A stretch of 64,000 nt of DNA from a bacterium (GTDB lineage Bacteria; Bacteroidota; Ignavibacteria; Kapaibacteriales; UBA2268). Positions 35,552 to 43,935 of this stretch are shown piece after piece. The DNA lies in NCBI GenBank assembly GCA_024711295.1, contig JANJTB010000007.1, positions 16,557 through 80,556 on the forward strand. Reading direction: 5' to 3'. The position numbers were made by a program, and so were the translations under genes. The stretch's first letter is position 1, and each line of letters begins with the position of its first letter. A model generated the notes under the pieces. That model did no database searches and was not told where the DNA came from. It saw only the letters and a list, made by a program, of their open reading frames with translations.

Positions 35552-36080
35552 AGCTTTCTTTTTTGACAGAGATGGCGTAATAAACGTTAGAAAAATGGAT
35601 GATTATGTGATGTCTGTTCAGGAGATGCAACTTTTCCCAGAAATACCTGTTATTCTAAAGATATTGAAAGAAAATAATTTTCTGACATTTGTGGTTACTA
35701 ACCAGCAAGGTGTGGGCAAAGGTCTGATGTCGGAAAATGAATTACTGGATATTCACAATTTCATGCAAGATACACTTGAAGTTCAATGTGGGTTCAAATT
35801 TGATGATATTGAGTATTGTACAGATTTGAAAGAATCAGCAAGTTTCAGGCGAAAACCTAATCCCGGAATGATTCTCGAATTGGCAGAAAAGTGGAATATT
35901 GACTTAAAGAACTCTTACATCATCGGTGATACTGAGTCTGACATAATTGCCGGGGAAAAAGCCGGATTGAAAACAATTTTGTTGTCTGTTGAAAAAATTA
36001 AAACTGTTCCGGATTTTTGCATCTCTAATCATGTAGAACTTATCAAAATAATCAATCACATAGTAGGGGCACAAATATAA
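35532..36080 (+). CDS. HAD-IIIA family phosphatase, GmhB/HisB-N-like
   Basis: A 182-residue haloacid-dehalogenase phosphatase resembling D-glycero-D-manno-heptose-1,7-bisphosphate phosphatase. Motif I FFFDRDGVIN, motif II VVTNQQGVGKG, motif III RRKPNPGM and motif IV GDTESD are all present. The zinc-binding Cys/His loop typical of GmhB before motif III is reduced to one Cys (YCTDLKESASFRRKPNP), so substrate or metal use may differ. ATG 35532 overlaps the glycosyltransferase by 20 nt; ATG 35544 (overlap 8 nt) is equally credible. Its TAA overlaps the DedA ATG by one base. Context favours sugar-phosphate processing for a surface glycan. Confidence 0.85.
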   Translation: MSYLMNKAFFFDRDGVINVRKMDDYVMSVQEMQLFPEIPVILKILKENNFLTFVVTNQQGVGKGLMSENELLDIHNFMQDTLEVQCGFKFDDIEYCTDLKESASFRRKPNPGMILELAEKWNIDLKNSYIIGDTESDIIAGEKAGLKTILLSVEKIKTVPDFCISNHVELIKIINHIVGAQI

Positions 36081-36712
36081 TGCTGGAATCAATTATCGAA
36101 TTCTTATCACAGGTGCCATGGATTTGGGTATTGGTGATTGCTTTTCTTACTACCTTTACTGAAAATGTCTTCCCTCCATCACCGGGTGATTCACTTTTGA
36201 TTTTTATGGGTACTCTCATCGGAATCAAATCAGGAAGCTTTGTTGAAATACTTTTAGCTTCTACTCTTGGATCAACTGTCGGCTTTGGTGTGATGTATTA
36301 TTTAGGCAAGGAATTCGACCATTTAGTAATGGATGAAGGTAAGTTTAGATTTATCTCAAGAGAAGCTATACGAAAAGTTGAAACTTGGTTTGCAAGGTTT
36401 GGATATTGGTTGATTATCGCTAATAGGTTTTTATCCGGTACAAGAGCTGTAATTTCATTCTTTGCAGGAATGTCAAGACTTAATTTTGCGGTTACAATAG
36501 TACTGTCTGTTTTAAGCTCTTTGGTTTGGAATACAATATTGCTTTATTTTGGTTATTCTTTCGGTGATAATTGGCAAGTCATTGATAGTTATTTATCAGC
36601 TTACGGCAAGATTATTTTTCCTATTGTATTGGCAGCTTTAGTTGTATGGGCTTTTTATCAATTCTATTACAAAAACAGGAAGAATGGCTCAAAAACTATT
36701 GATAACAAATAG
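36080..36712 (+). CDS. DedA-family integral membrane protein
   Basis: A 210-residue membrane protein of the DedA/SNARE-associated superfamily, now linked to lipid flipping, with five or so hydrophobic segments. The family motifs are clear: FTENVFPPSPGDSLL with the acidic re-entrant loop and NRFLSGTRAVISFFAGMSRL with the conserved Arg. It starts within the stop codon of the HAD gene. Its last 24 nt overlap the end of the convergent cdsA gene. Substrate is probably a lipid-linked precursor or phospholipid; this is family knowledge, not proof. Confidence 0.93.
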   Translation: MLESIIEFLSQVPWIWVLVIAFLTTFTENVFPPSPGDSLLIFMGTLIGIKSGSFVEILLASTLGSTVGFGVMYYLGKEFDHLVMDEGKFRFISREAIRKVETWFARFGYWLIIANRFLSGTRAVISFFAGMSRLNFAVTIVLSVLSSLVWNTILLYFGYSFGDNWQVIDSYLSAYGKIIFPIVLAALVVWAFYQFYYKNRKNGSKTIDNK

Positions 36713-37591
36713 ATAAAGAAGCATCACCGGAAATACAAATAATGCGCTGTCGAATCTATCAAGTATTCCTCCGTGTCCCGGCAATAATGATGAGCTGTCT
36801 TTAATACCCGAGTCTCTTTTTAGCTGTGATTCAGCTAGGTCGCCCAATTGTCCGAAAATACCTGTCAATACTCCACCAACTATACTAAATAATATTGGTA
36901 TTTGCGGAATGAAGAAATAATTCAGCAAAGTAAATGCAACAACAGCAGAGATAAATCCTGCTATTGCACCTTCCCATGACTTTTTGGGGCTAACTTCAGG
37001 ATGAAGCTTATTTTTACCATAAGCTTTACCTACAAAATAAGCTGCTGAATCGCATATCCAAATGGTGGCAAAGATAAAAAATAAGAATAAAGCCCAAGTA
37101 AATGACTCTGCAAATACTTCGCCGTACAAAAATGAGTTACCGCTGAATACATTTCTCCAGTGAAGCAAATATAGGTGGAAATTTCGAATTATTATCAGAG
37201 ATGAAAAACCTAAAGATACATAAATAATGACATTTATGGTAGAAGAAATTGTAGCTATTGCACCAACAACTCCGCGGAATATTTGAGATAGATAAATTCC
37301 GAGTGCTGTTGCAAACAGAATGACTATAAGTAGGAAAGCAATTTTATCAGGCTCAAAAAAGAGTGCAAATGCAGATATGACAGCAATTGTTGACAAATAT
37401 GCGGTGACTGTTTGAACTTTTACCCCTTTTGCCTTAATCATATCAATATATTCACCTATGCCCAAATAAGCAAGAAACAGTATAGTCAGTGAAAAAATAT
37501 AGTCTCCGGCATATATTGCTCCCATAGCAGCAGGTATTCCTACAGCAGCAACTAATATTCTTTTACTTAATTCGCTCAATTTTCTATCCAA
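36689..37591 (-). CDS. cdsA: Phosphatidate cytidylyltransferase
   Basis: A 300-residue polytopic membrane enzyme that converts phosphatidic acid and CTP to CDP-diacylglycerol, the branch point of phospholipid synthesis. About eight hydrophobic segments and the C-terminal signature SPKKSWEGAIAGF, GQLGDLAESQLKRDSGIKD and LPGHGGILDRFDS (metal-binding Asp/His) mark it clearly. Length fits. It is convergent with, and overlaps by 24 nt, the dedA gene, and diverges from an HAD phosphatase gene. Confidence 0.96.
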   Translation of the reverse strand: MDRKLSELSKRILVAAVGIPAAMGAIYAGDYIFSLTILFLAYLGIGEYIDMIKAKGVKVQTVTAYLSTIAVISAFALFFEPDKIAFLLIVILFATALGIYLSQIFRGVVGAIATISSTINVIIYVSLGFSSLIIIRNFHLYLLHWRNVFSGNSFLYGEVFAESFTWALFLFFIFATIWICDSAAYFVGKAYGKNKLHPEVSPKKSWEGAIAGFISAVVAFTLLNYFFIPQIPILFSIVGGVLTGIFGQLGDLAESQLKRDSGIKDSSSLLPGHGGILDRFDSALFVFPVMLLYLFVINSF

Positions 37592-37664
37592 TTAAATTTT
37601 TTAACTGAGTTTAACTTTTTTTATTTTTATTTTTGTAAAAATAATTAAAATAATTGATTAATTT

Positions 37665-38378
37665 GTGAATCACACAATAAAAATATTTTGCGATTTTGAC
37701 GGTACAATAACGCAAAAAGATTTAGGCGACGAGATTTTCAAGGTTTTTGGTAAATTCGAACCATACCATTCAATGCTGATAAATAAGGAGATTAATATCA
37801 GACAGTATTGGCGACTTATCGTACCTACATTGGCTGATACGGAAGAGAGTGAAATCGAGAAACTAGCTTTGGAAACTCCACTTGATGCATATTTTATTAA
37901 ATTTACCGAAATGTGCAACAAGTATAAATATGACATCTATGTAGTCAGCGACGGATTTTCTTCGTATATTAATCCCATTTTATCATTTTACGATATACCT
38001 GCGAAAAAAGTATTCTCAAACTCTATCAATTTTGATGGTGATAGCCCTAAGCCAGATTTTTACGGAGCTTCAGAATCGTGCAATTGCATGAGTAGTTCGT
38101 GCAAAAGAAACGTCATATTGAATAACACTGATGATGATGAAATAAGAGTTTTTATTGGCGATGGATACTCTGATTTTTGTGCTGCTGAGCATTGTGATGT
38201 AATTTTTGCTAAGAAAAATTTGGCAAAGTATTGCAGCGAAAATAGAATACCATTCTATAATTTCAAAACTTTCTTTGATATATTAAAAATTTTTGATAAT
38301 TTACATTCGGGAAAAGTAAAATTCAGAAAAAGAAGACAAGCGGAGTTAAAATCCATGTCAGCATTCGAAACCGAATGA
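37665..38378 (+). CDS. MtnX-like HAD-IB phosphatase
   Basis: A 237-residue phosphatase. Motif I FCDFDGTIT and a motif IV GDGYSDFCAA define the HAD-IB group. A Cys-rich insertion CNCMSSSCKRN resembles that of MtnX/phosphoserine-phosphatase-like proteins and could bind metal. MtnX acts in methionine salvage, but no other salvage gene is nearby, so the substrate is not assigned. Start is GTG 37665, preceded by TATTTTTG (37628-37635) as a possible -7 box. Its stop overlaps the following kinase gene by four bases (ATGA). Confidence 0.85.
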   Translation: MNHTIKIFCDFDGTITQKDLGDEIFKVFGKFEPYHSMLINKEINIRQYWRLIVPTLADTEESEIEKLALETPLDAYFIKFTEMCNKYKYDIYVVSDGFSSYINPILSFYDIPAKKVFSNSINFDGDSPKPDFYGASESCNCMSSSCKRNVILNNTDDDEIRVFIGDGYSDFCAAEHCDVIFAKKNLAKYCSENRIPFYNFKTFFDILKIFDNLHSGKVKFRKRRQAELKSMSAFETE

Positions 38379-40636
38379 GAAAAATATTTATTATTCTTGT
38401 TGTTGTCACTTCAGCTCTTTGTTCCCTTAGGGCTCAGGTAGCTGTTGAGTTTAATGAAAATCAGAAAGAAATATATAAAAAAATTGATAGCTTGAATAAT
38501 CATGCGAAGGATGTACTTGATAATTCGATTTTTAGGTCTTTCCAAATAGCCAACAAATCGTTTGAGCTTTCAGTTAAGTCGTCGTACGACAAAGGAATGA
38601 TAAACTCACTCTCGCAATTAATTACCACATCAAGCTTATTATATGGTGATATCGTTTCAGAGGGGCTAGGTGACTTTGGTGAATATATTTTGAAAAATTA
38701 TCCAAAATCAGATGTTAAGTGTAAGCTGATGTTAAGTATTGGTACGCATTATATTTACAAAAGTAACTACGAAAAAGCAACCAAATTTTTCATAAATGCA
38801 ACTGAACTTGCAGAAAGCAATGGCTACATAGAAATACTGCCTGATATTTACCATAATTGGGGTTGGTTTTATCAATTAATCGGTGACAACGAAAACTCAG
38901 CTGATAATTACACAAAATCTGTTCAATACTACAAAAATATTAATGATACATTAAATATGATAATATCAATGCATCTTGCAGCGCAGGGAAATATAGCAAT
39001 TGGTAATTATCAGATAGCAGACAAAATTATACATGAGTTGTTTGAGTTCAAGGACTATGACAAAAATCCTGCAATTGCCGGATATTATTACAAGATTTTA
39101 GGACTTTTGGAGCTTAACTATAAAAAGAACTATGAAACTGCTTTAAAACACTTTTATACTTCTGCAGAATTCTTCGAAAAAACAAATTCCCGGCAGTTTC
39201 TTTCGGACGTTTCTACAATCATAGCCCACATGTATAGTCTGAAATCTGACTATAAAATGAGTCTTGAGTATAATTTTAAAGCGATGAAGTTAAGAACTGA
39301 TTTGCAATCAAAACATGGTCTCTACAGCTCTTTTAATAATATCGGTATTGACTATTTTCATTTAGGAAAGATTGATTCGGCATTATACTTCCTTCACCTT
39401 GCGAGAAGTAAGTCTAAAGCTGCAAAGATTCACAATTTTTATCTGAGAGCTTTAGACTGGCTTCACAAAATACACCTTAGTCAGAATAGACTTGACTCGG
39501 CAGTATATTATCTCAAACTTCATAAAACTCAGTCCGAAAGTTTTAATTATCTTGAAGTTGCAAGAAATTCAATAAAATATCAACTTAAAAATGAACTGAA
39601 TCTCAAAGATGATGATTTACTCGAAATGAGTTTGCAATCCGAAAGAAGAAGAAACATTTATTTAGCTAGCTCATTATCAATGTTGATAATAATAATTATT
39701 ATTCTGGTTATTAGAAACAGGCAAAGGAAAAAAGATAACCTGATTCTTGAAGAGCAAAAATCAATGCTTGAAAAAGCCAATATCGAGATAAACATCAGTC
39801 ACGATGAGTTGATCAAGCTGAATAAAGAGCTGGACTCGATTGTTCAGGAGCGAACAAATCATTTAACTTCAGAAATTGAACATCGTAAGATTGCTGAGGA
39901 GCAGCTTTTGCAAAGTAGAGAAAAAATCCTTGATTCATACAATAAGGAGAAAGATTTAAATGCTCTTAAATCCAGATTTATCAGTATGATTTCTCATGAA
40001 TTTCGTACACCACTTACAGTTATCAGTACATCCTCTGATATAATAAAATATCATAAGGACAAAAGTTCATTTGAGCAAATAAACCAACTGGCTGAAAGAA
40101 TTAAAAATTCTGTTAATCAAATGACTTATTTGATTGATGATATTATCTCGTTCAATAGCAATCAGGAACAAAGCTACTTGATAAATCTCGAATATTTTGA
40201 TTTAAAAGAATTTGTTAAAGAAATAATAAACGAGCAAAAGGTAACTTACAGAACCTCAAGAAATGTTGAATTTATTTTCGATAGTAGCAACTATTATATA
40301 AATTCTGATAAAAAATTGCTGAGACATATTCTGGGTAATTTAATCGGAAACTCAATAAAATATACTGAGGAAACAAGGAGTATCTCAGTAACTATTAATA
40401 AGAAGAGTATTTTGCATGAGTTCATAATCAGTGATAATGGTATCGGAATACCTGAAAAAGATTTGAAAAATCTATTCGAACCATTTTTCAGAGGAACGAA
40501 TATCGGTAACATTGCAGGAACAGGGTTTGGTTTGTACCTTGTAAAAGAATACCTGTCAAGATTGGGAGGTGAAATAATGGTTAGTAGTACAATCAATGAA
40601 GGAACATCAGTAAAGGTTCTAGTTCCTTCAAACTAA
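38375..40636 (+). CDS. Membrane sensor histidine kinase with periplasmic TPR domain
   Basis: A 753-residue kinase typical of Bacteroidetes. Signal peptide (about 1-21), some 380 residues of tetratricopeptide repeats (for example YNLEKAT-like KSNYEKATKFFINATELA and GKIDSALYFLHLARSK), one transmembrane helix (about 428-447, LSMLIIIIIILVI), a coiled coil, HisKA with His541 (FISMISHEFRTPL) and HATPase (GNLIGNSIKYT, DNGIGI, GTGFGLYLVK). The TPR sensor lies outside the inner membrane. It overlaps the HAD phosphatase gene by four bases and the convergent TPR protein gene by four bases. No response regulator is adjacent. Confidence 0.94.
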   Translation: MRKIFIILVVVTSALCSLRAQVAVEFNENQKEIYKKIDSLNNHAKDVLDNSIFRSFQIANKSFELSVKSSYDKGMINSLSQLITTSSLLYGDIVSEGLGDFGEYILKNYPKSDVKCKLMLSIGTHYIYKSNYEKATKFFINATELAESNGYIEILPDIYHNWGWFYQLIGDNENSADNYTKSVQYYKNINDTLNMIISMHLAAQGNIAIGNYQIADKIIHELFEFKDYDKNPAIAGYYYKILGLLELNYKKNYETALKHFYTSAEFFEKTNSRQFLSDVSTIIAHMYSLKSDYKMSLEYNFKAMKLRTDLQSKHGLYSSFNNIGIDYFHLGKIDSALYFLHLARSKSKAAKIHNFYLRALDWLHKIHLSQNRLDSAVYYLKLHKTQSESFNYLEVARNSIKYQLKNELNLKDDDLLEMSLQSERRRNIYLASSLSMLIIIIIILVIRNRQRKKDNLILEEQKSMLEKANIEINISHDELIKLNKELDSIVQERTNHLTSEIEHRKIAEEQLLQSREKILDSYNKEKDLNALKSRFISMISHEFRTPLTVISTSSDIIKYHKDKSSFEQINQLAERIKNSVNQMTYLIDDIISFNSNQEQSYLINLEYFDLKEFVKEIINEQKVTYRTSRNVEFIFDSSNYYINSDKKLLRHILGNLIGNSIKYTEETRSISVTINKKSILHEFIISDNGIGIPEKDLKNLFEPFFRGTNIGNIAGTGFGLYLVKEYLSRLGGEIMVSSTINEGTSVKVLVPSN

Positions 40637-42093
40637 AATCTTCCAAAGAATCCCTTGCCTGATTTTAGATTTTTTTGAACGATTTTATTAAGTTTAGAAT
40701 AATTGTTTGTTAAAGCCGGAAATTCATTTTCGAAATCTTCAAATTTAGAAGAGTCCAGACTGATAGCTTCAGACAAGCACTTTGCACTCTTTCGGGTATT
40801 GTCACGACGTGCGTAAATCTTGCCTAAAAGGTACCATGCATCAGCATAAGAATACGACAAATCAATCAGACGCTCTGCAAACATTTCCGCATTGTCGTAA
40901 TCTCCCAGCTCATAATAAATAAATGCAACATCAAAAATTGAGTGTTCGTCGTTGGGGTCTATCTCAAGTGCCCGGATATAACACTCCAGTGCTGAGTGTA
41001 CGTTACCAAAGTTGTATAGTAGATCTGCCTTTTGTTGAAGTATATTTTTTGATTCGGGTGTAAATACCAATGCTGTATCGTAATCTCGCAAAGCTTTTTC
41101 AAAGTTGTCGAGAGCATCATAGCAAAATCCTCTTCCAAAGTATGCAGGGTGGTAAGTATTATCAATATTTAGTACTTTAGTATAATACTCTATGGCACTC
41201 AAATACTGCTTGTTATCTGCAAATGTACCGGCAAGATTGTTCATAGTTTCAATATCACCAGGTGCAAAAGTCAGAAGCTCGAGGTATGTACTTATTGCCT
41301 CCACAAGTCTTGATGTAGCAGAATAAGCATTACCAAGATTAAATAATGCAGGAGTAAAATCTTTCTTTAATGCCAAGGACATTTTGTAGCAATCAATGGA
41401 TTTGTAGTTAGCACCTTTGTGTCCATACATTACTCCCATATTATACCAAATCAAATAATCGAATGGATTAATATCGAGTGACTTTTGGTAATACTCAGTA
41501 CTCTTATTAAACTCATAAAGCATGTGATAGCAATGCGCAATTTCCTGATAAACTTCTTCGGGCTGATAATCTACGTTCTCGAGATATATTAAAATATCAA
41601 GTGCCTCTTCGGTCTTGAATGCAGATTGCAACAGCATAGCCTTGCGAAACAGTACATCTTCGTTTCCCGGTTCGTAAGCTAATATCTTATCAATGATGGC
41701 TAATCCATGATTTAGCTCACCGGTTTGCTCCAGAATCAAGGCCTTTGTAAGCAAAGCTTCGAGCATGCTCGGTTCAATATCCAAAGCTTTGTTTATGTGC
41801 TTCAAAGCGTCGCTTGAACGATTGAGCTGTGAATAAATAACTGCACTTTTAAGATAAGCATCAGCTGATTCAGGATTATTAACCAACCAGATATTACAAA
41901 ACTCAAGCCCATCCCGATATCGCTCAACCGATATGCAATAATCTACGATAGACTCGATGACATTTTCGTCAGGTAGCTCCAGCCGGCTTCTATTCTTACT
42001 ACGAAGAATCTTTTGATAATAGCGGATTTTCTCATCCATATTATCAAAATTATCGTCATCAAAAAACGAATCGTGTCTGTCGTAAAAATTCAT
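40633..42093 (-). CDS. Cytoplasmic tetratricopeptide-repeat protein
   Basis: A 486-residue protein without signal peptide built from about twelve TPR units (for example PESADAYLKSAVIYSQLNRS, NPFDYLIWYNMGVMYGHKGA and DPNDEHSIFDVAFIYYELGD). The N-terminal 40 residues are acidic, rich in Asp/Asn. Such proteins are scaffolds; no enzymatic domain is attached. TATCTTTG on the minus strand (plus 42122-42129) with TTTA 20 nt further upstream is a possible promoter. Its 3' end overlaps the convergent kinase gene by four bases. Partners unknown. Confidence 0.9.
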   Translation of the reverse strand: MNFYDRHDSFFDDDNFDNMDEKIRYYQKILRSKNRSRLELPDENVIESIVDYCISVERYRDGLEFCNIWLVNNPESADAYLKSAVIYSQLNRSSDALKHINKALDIEPSMLEALLTKALILEQTGELNHGLAIIDKILAYEPGNEDVLFRKAMLLQSAFKTEEALDILIYLENVDYQPEEVYQEIAHCYHMLYEFNKSTEYYQKSLDINPFDYLIWYNMGVMYGHKGANYKSIDCYKMSLALKKDFTPALFNLGNAYSATSRLVEAISTYLELLTFAPGDIETMNNLAGTFADNKQYLSAIEYYTKVLNIDNTYHPAYFGRGFCYDALDNFEKALRDYDTALVFTPESKNILQQKADLLYNFGNVHSALECYIRALEIDPNDEHSIFDVAFIYYELGDYDNAEMFAERLIDLSYSYADAWYLLGKIYARRDNTRKSAKCLSEAISLDSSKFEDFENEFPALTNNYSKLNKIVQKNLKSGKGFFGRF

Positions 42094-42242
42094 TATTAAA
42101 ATTTGTTTATTAAAACTTATACAAAGATATAAAGAAATGAATAATATCCTAAATATTTATTTGAAATTTTGATAATATTTTTTGATAGTAATTAAATATA
42201 ATTCAAAGCGTCTATATTTAATAACACAAAATCCAATATATC

Positions 42243-43499
42243 ATGAAAACACTTATTCGTAATATTTCATCTTTAGTTACAGTTGATACAAAAGGTAAAA
42301 ACTATAAATCCGGAAAGGACTTAAACAATATTTCCGAGATTAAATCAGGAGCAATATTATTCGATTCAAAAATATTATGGATAGGCTCGGATAGTGAAGT
42401 TGAGAGTCTTAATGAGAAAGGTTTAACCTGGGATATTGTAGTTGACGGAACCGGTAAGACTGTAATGCCGGGTTTTGTTGACAGTCATACTCATATTGTT
42501 TTTTCTGGTGACCGCTCAGATGAATTTGCTAAACGGCTGAGAGGTGCAACCTATCAGGAAATTGCTGAATCCGGTGGTGGTATTCAAAGTACTGTGAGAG
42601 CTACCCGAAGTGCAAGTGTAGAAGAACTTTATAATAATGGTCTTAGATTGGCCATAAATGCAATAGCACACGGTACAACCTCTTTTGAAATAAAAAGTGG
42701 ATACAGTCTAAATCTCGAAGGTGAATTAAAGCAACTTCAAGCTATTGCTTTAATGAAGAAAAATCTTAATGTAAACATTAAATCTACTTTTTTGGGTGCA
42801 CATGATTTCCCTATAGAATATAAGAACAATCCTGACGATTACGTTGATTACTTGTGTGACGTTATGCTGCCCAAGGTTGCCGAATCAGGTCTTGCTGACT
42901 ATTGCGATGCTTTTGTTGATAAGGGGTATTACACTGTAGAGCAAGGGAAGAAAATTCTCGAAACTGCTAAAAAATATGGAATGAGCGTCAGGTTGCATGC
43001 TGATGAATTAGCTGATGTTGGTGCCGGAAAGCTTGCTGCTGATACAGGTTGCGTATCTGCAGACCATCTACTGTTTGTTTCTGACGATAGTCTTCTTGCA
43101 ATGAAAAATTCCGGAACTGTTGCATGTCTTTTGCCCGGTACTGCTTATTTCATAAGAATGCCCTATGCCAATGCTAGAAAAATTATTGATATGGGATTAA
43201 TAACTGCAATTGCAACAGATACTAATCCTGGATCGTGCTTTACCGAAAATATGCAGCTTATACTTTCGCTGGCTACAATTAATATGCGTATGACTGCAGA
43301 AGAAGCAATAGCCGCTGCAACTATTAATGGTGCCTACTCCCTGGGGATTTCTGACATTACTGGAAGTCTCGAACCTGGTAAAGATGCTGATATCGTAATT
43401 TATGAATGCAAAACTTATTCCGATATCATGTACCATTTTGGTATCAATCATGTTTCGAGAGTTTATATTAAAGGACAGATATTTAACAATAATAATTGA
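42243..43499 (+). CDS. hutI: Imidazolonepropionase
   Basis: A 418-residue Zn/Fe amidohydrolase that opens 4-imidazolone-5-propanoate to N-formimino-L-glutamate in histidine degradation. Metal-binding HTH in GFVDSHTHIVFSGDRSDEF, the family signature AESGGGIQSTVRATR, the second His in FLGAHDFP, RLHADEL and the metal Asp in IATDTNPGSC are all present. Length matches HutI. The other hut genes (hutH, hutU and the last step) are not in the window. It is followed 9 nt later by a DUF3127 gene; that link may be accidental co-transcription. Confidence 0.96.
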   Translation: MKTLIRNISSLVTVDTKGKNYKSGKDLNNISEIKSGAILFDSKILWIGSDSEVESLNEKGLTWDIVVDGTGKTVMPGFVDSHTHIVFSGDRSDEFAKRLRGATYQEIAESGGGIQSTVRATRSASVEELYNNGLRLAINAIAHGTTSFEIKSGYSLNLEGELKQLQAIALMKKNLNVNIKSTFLGAHDFPIEYKNNPDDYVDYLCDVMLPKVAESGLADYCDAFVDKGYYTVEQGKKILETAKKYGMSVRLHADELADVGAGKLAADTGCVSADHLLFVSDDSLLAMKNSGTVACLLPGTAYFIRMPYANARKIIDMGLITAIATDTNPGSCFTENMQLILSLATINMRMTAEEAIAAATINGAYSLGISDITGSLEPGKDADIVIYECKTYSDIMYHFGINHVSRVYIKGQIFNNNN

Positions 43500-43508
43500 G
43501 AGAATTTT

Positions 43509-43865
43509 ATGATTTTTGAGCTTACCGGTAAATTATTCGAAAAGTATGATACTCAACAAATGAACGACAATTTCAAAAAGAGAGATTTTGTAATTGAAGT
43601 TGTTACAAATCTAAACGGGAATCAGTTTACTGATTATATCAAACTCCAGCTAACACAGGATAGATGTAATCTTATTGACATGATAAATATTAATGATTAT
43701 ATTAAAGTTAATTTTAATATCAAAGGTCGTAAATGGGAAAAAGAAGGAAACGTGAATTATTTCAATACTTTAGATGCTTGGAGAGTTGAGAAAGTTGACG
43801 ATTATAATCTAAAACCTTTTGACGATAATCTGGTTATACCTGATGAGAGTATCCCACCATTTTAA
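43509..43865 (+). CDS. DUF3127 (OB-fold-like) small protein
   Basis: A 118-residue protein. The pattern FELTGKLFEKYDTQQMNDNFKKRDFVIEV, then DYIKLQLTQDRCNLID and NFNIKGRKWEKEGNVNYFNTLDAWRVE fits the DUF3127 family found mainly in Bacteroidetes, thought to have an OB-like fold and possibly to bind single-stranded nucleic acid. That role is family lore and not shown here. It lies 9 nt after hutI. Confidence 0.85.
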   Translation: MIFELTGKLFEKYDTQQMNDNFKKRDFVIEVVTNLNGNQFTDYIKLQLTQDRCNLIDMININDYIKVNFNIKGRKWEKEGNVNYFNTLDAWRVEKVDDYNLKPFDDNLVIPDESIPPF

Positions 43866-43871
43866 TTATAA

Positions 43872-43908
43872 ATGATAAAAAATAAGCCCTGACAAAAAAA
43901 TCAGGGCT
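43872..43908. terminator. Terminator between convergent genes
   Basis: Perfect 8-bp stem AGCCCTGA (43885-43892) with TCAGGGCT (43901-43908). On the minus strand it is followed by TATTTTTTATC, making a strong terminator for porX. On the plus strand the T-run is weak. Confidence 0.85.
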
Positions 43909-43935
43909 ATCTTAATTCATAATTATATTAAATTC

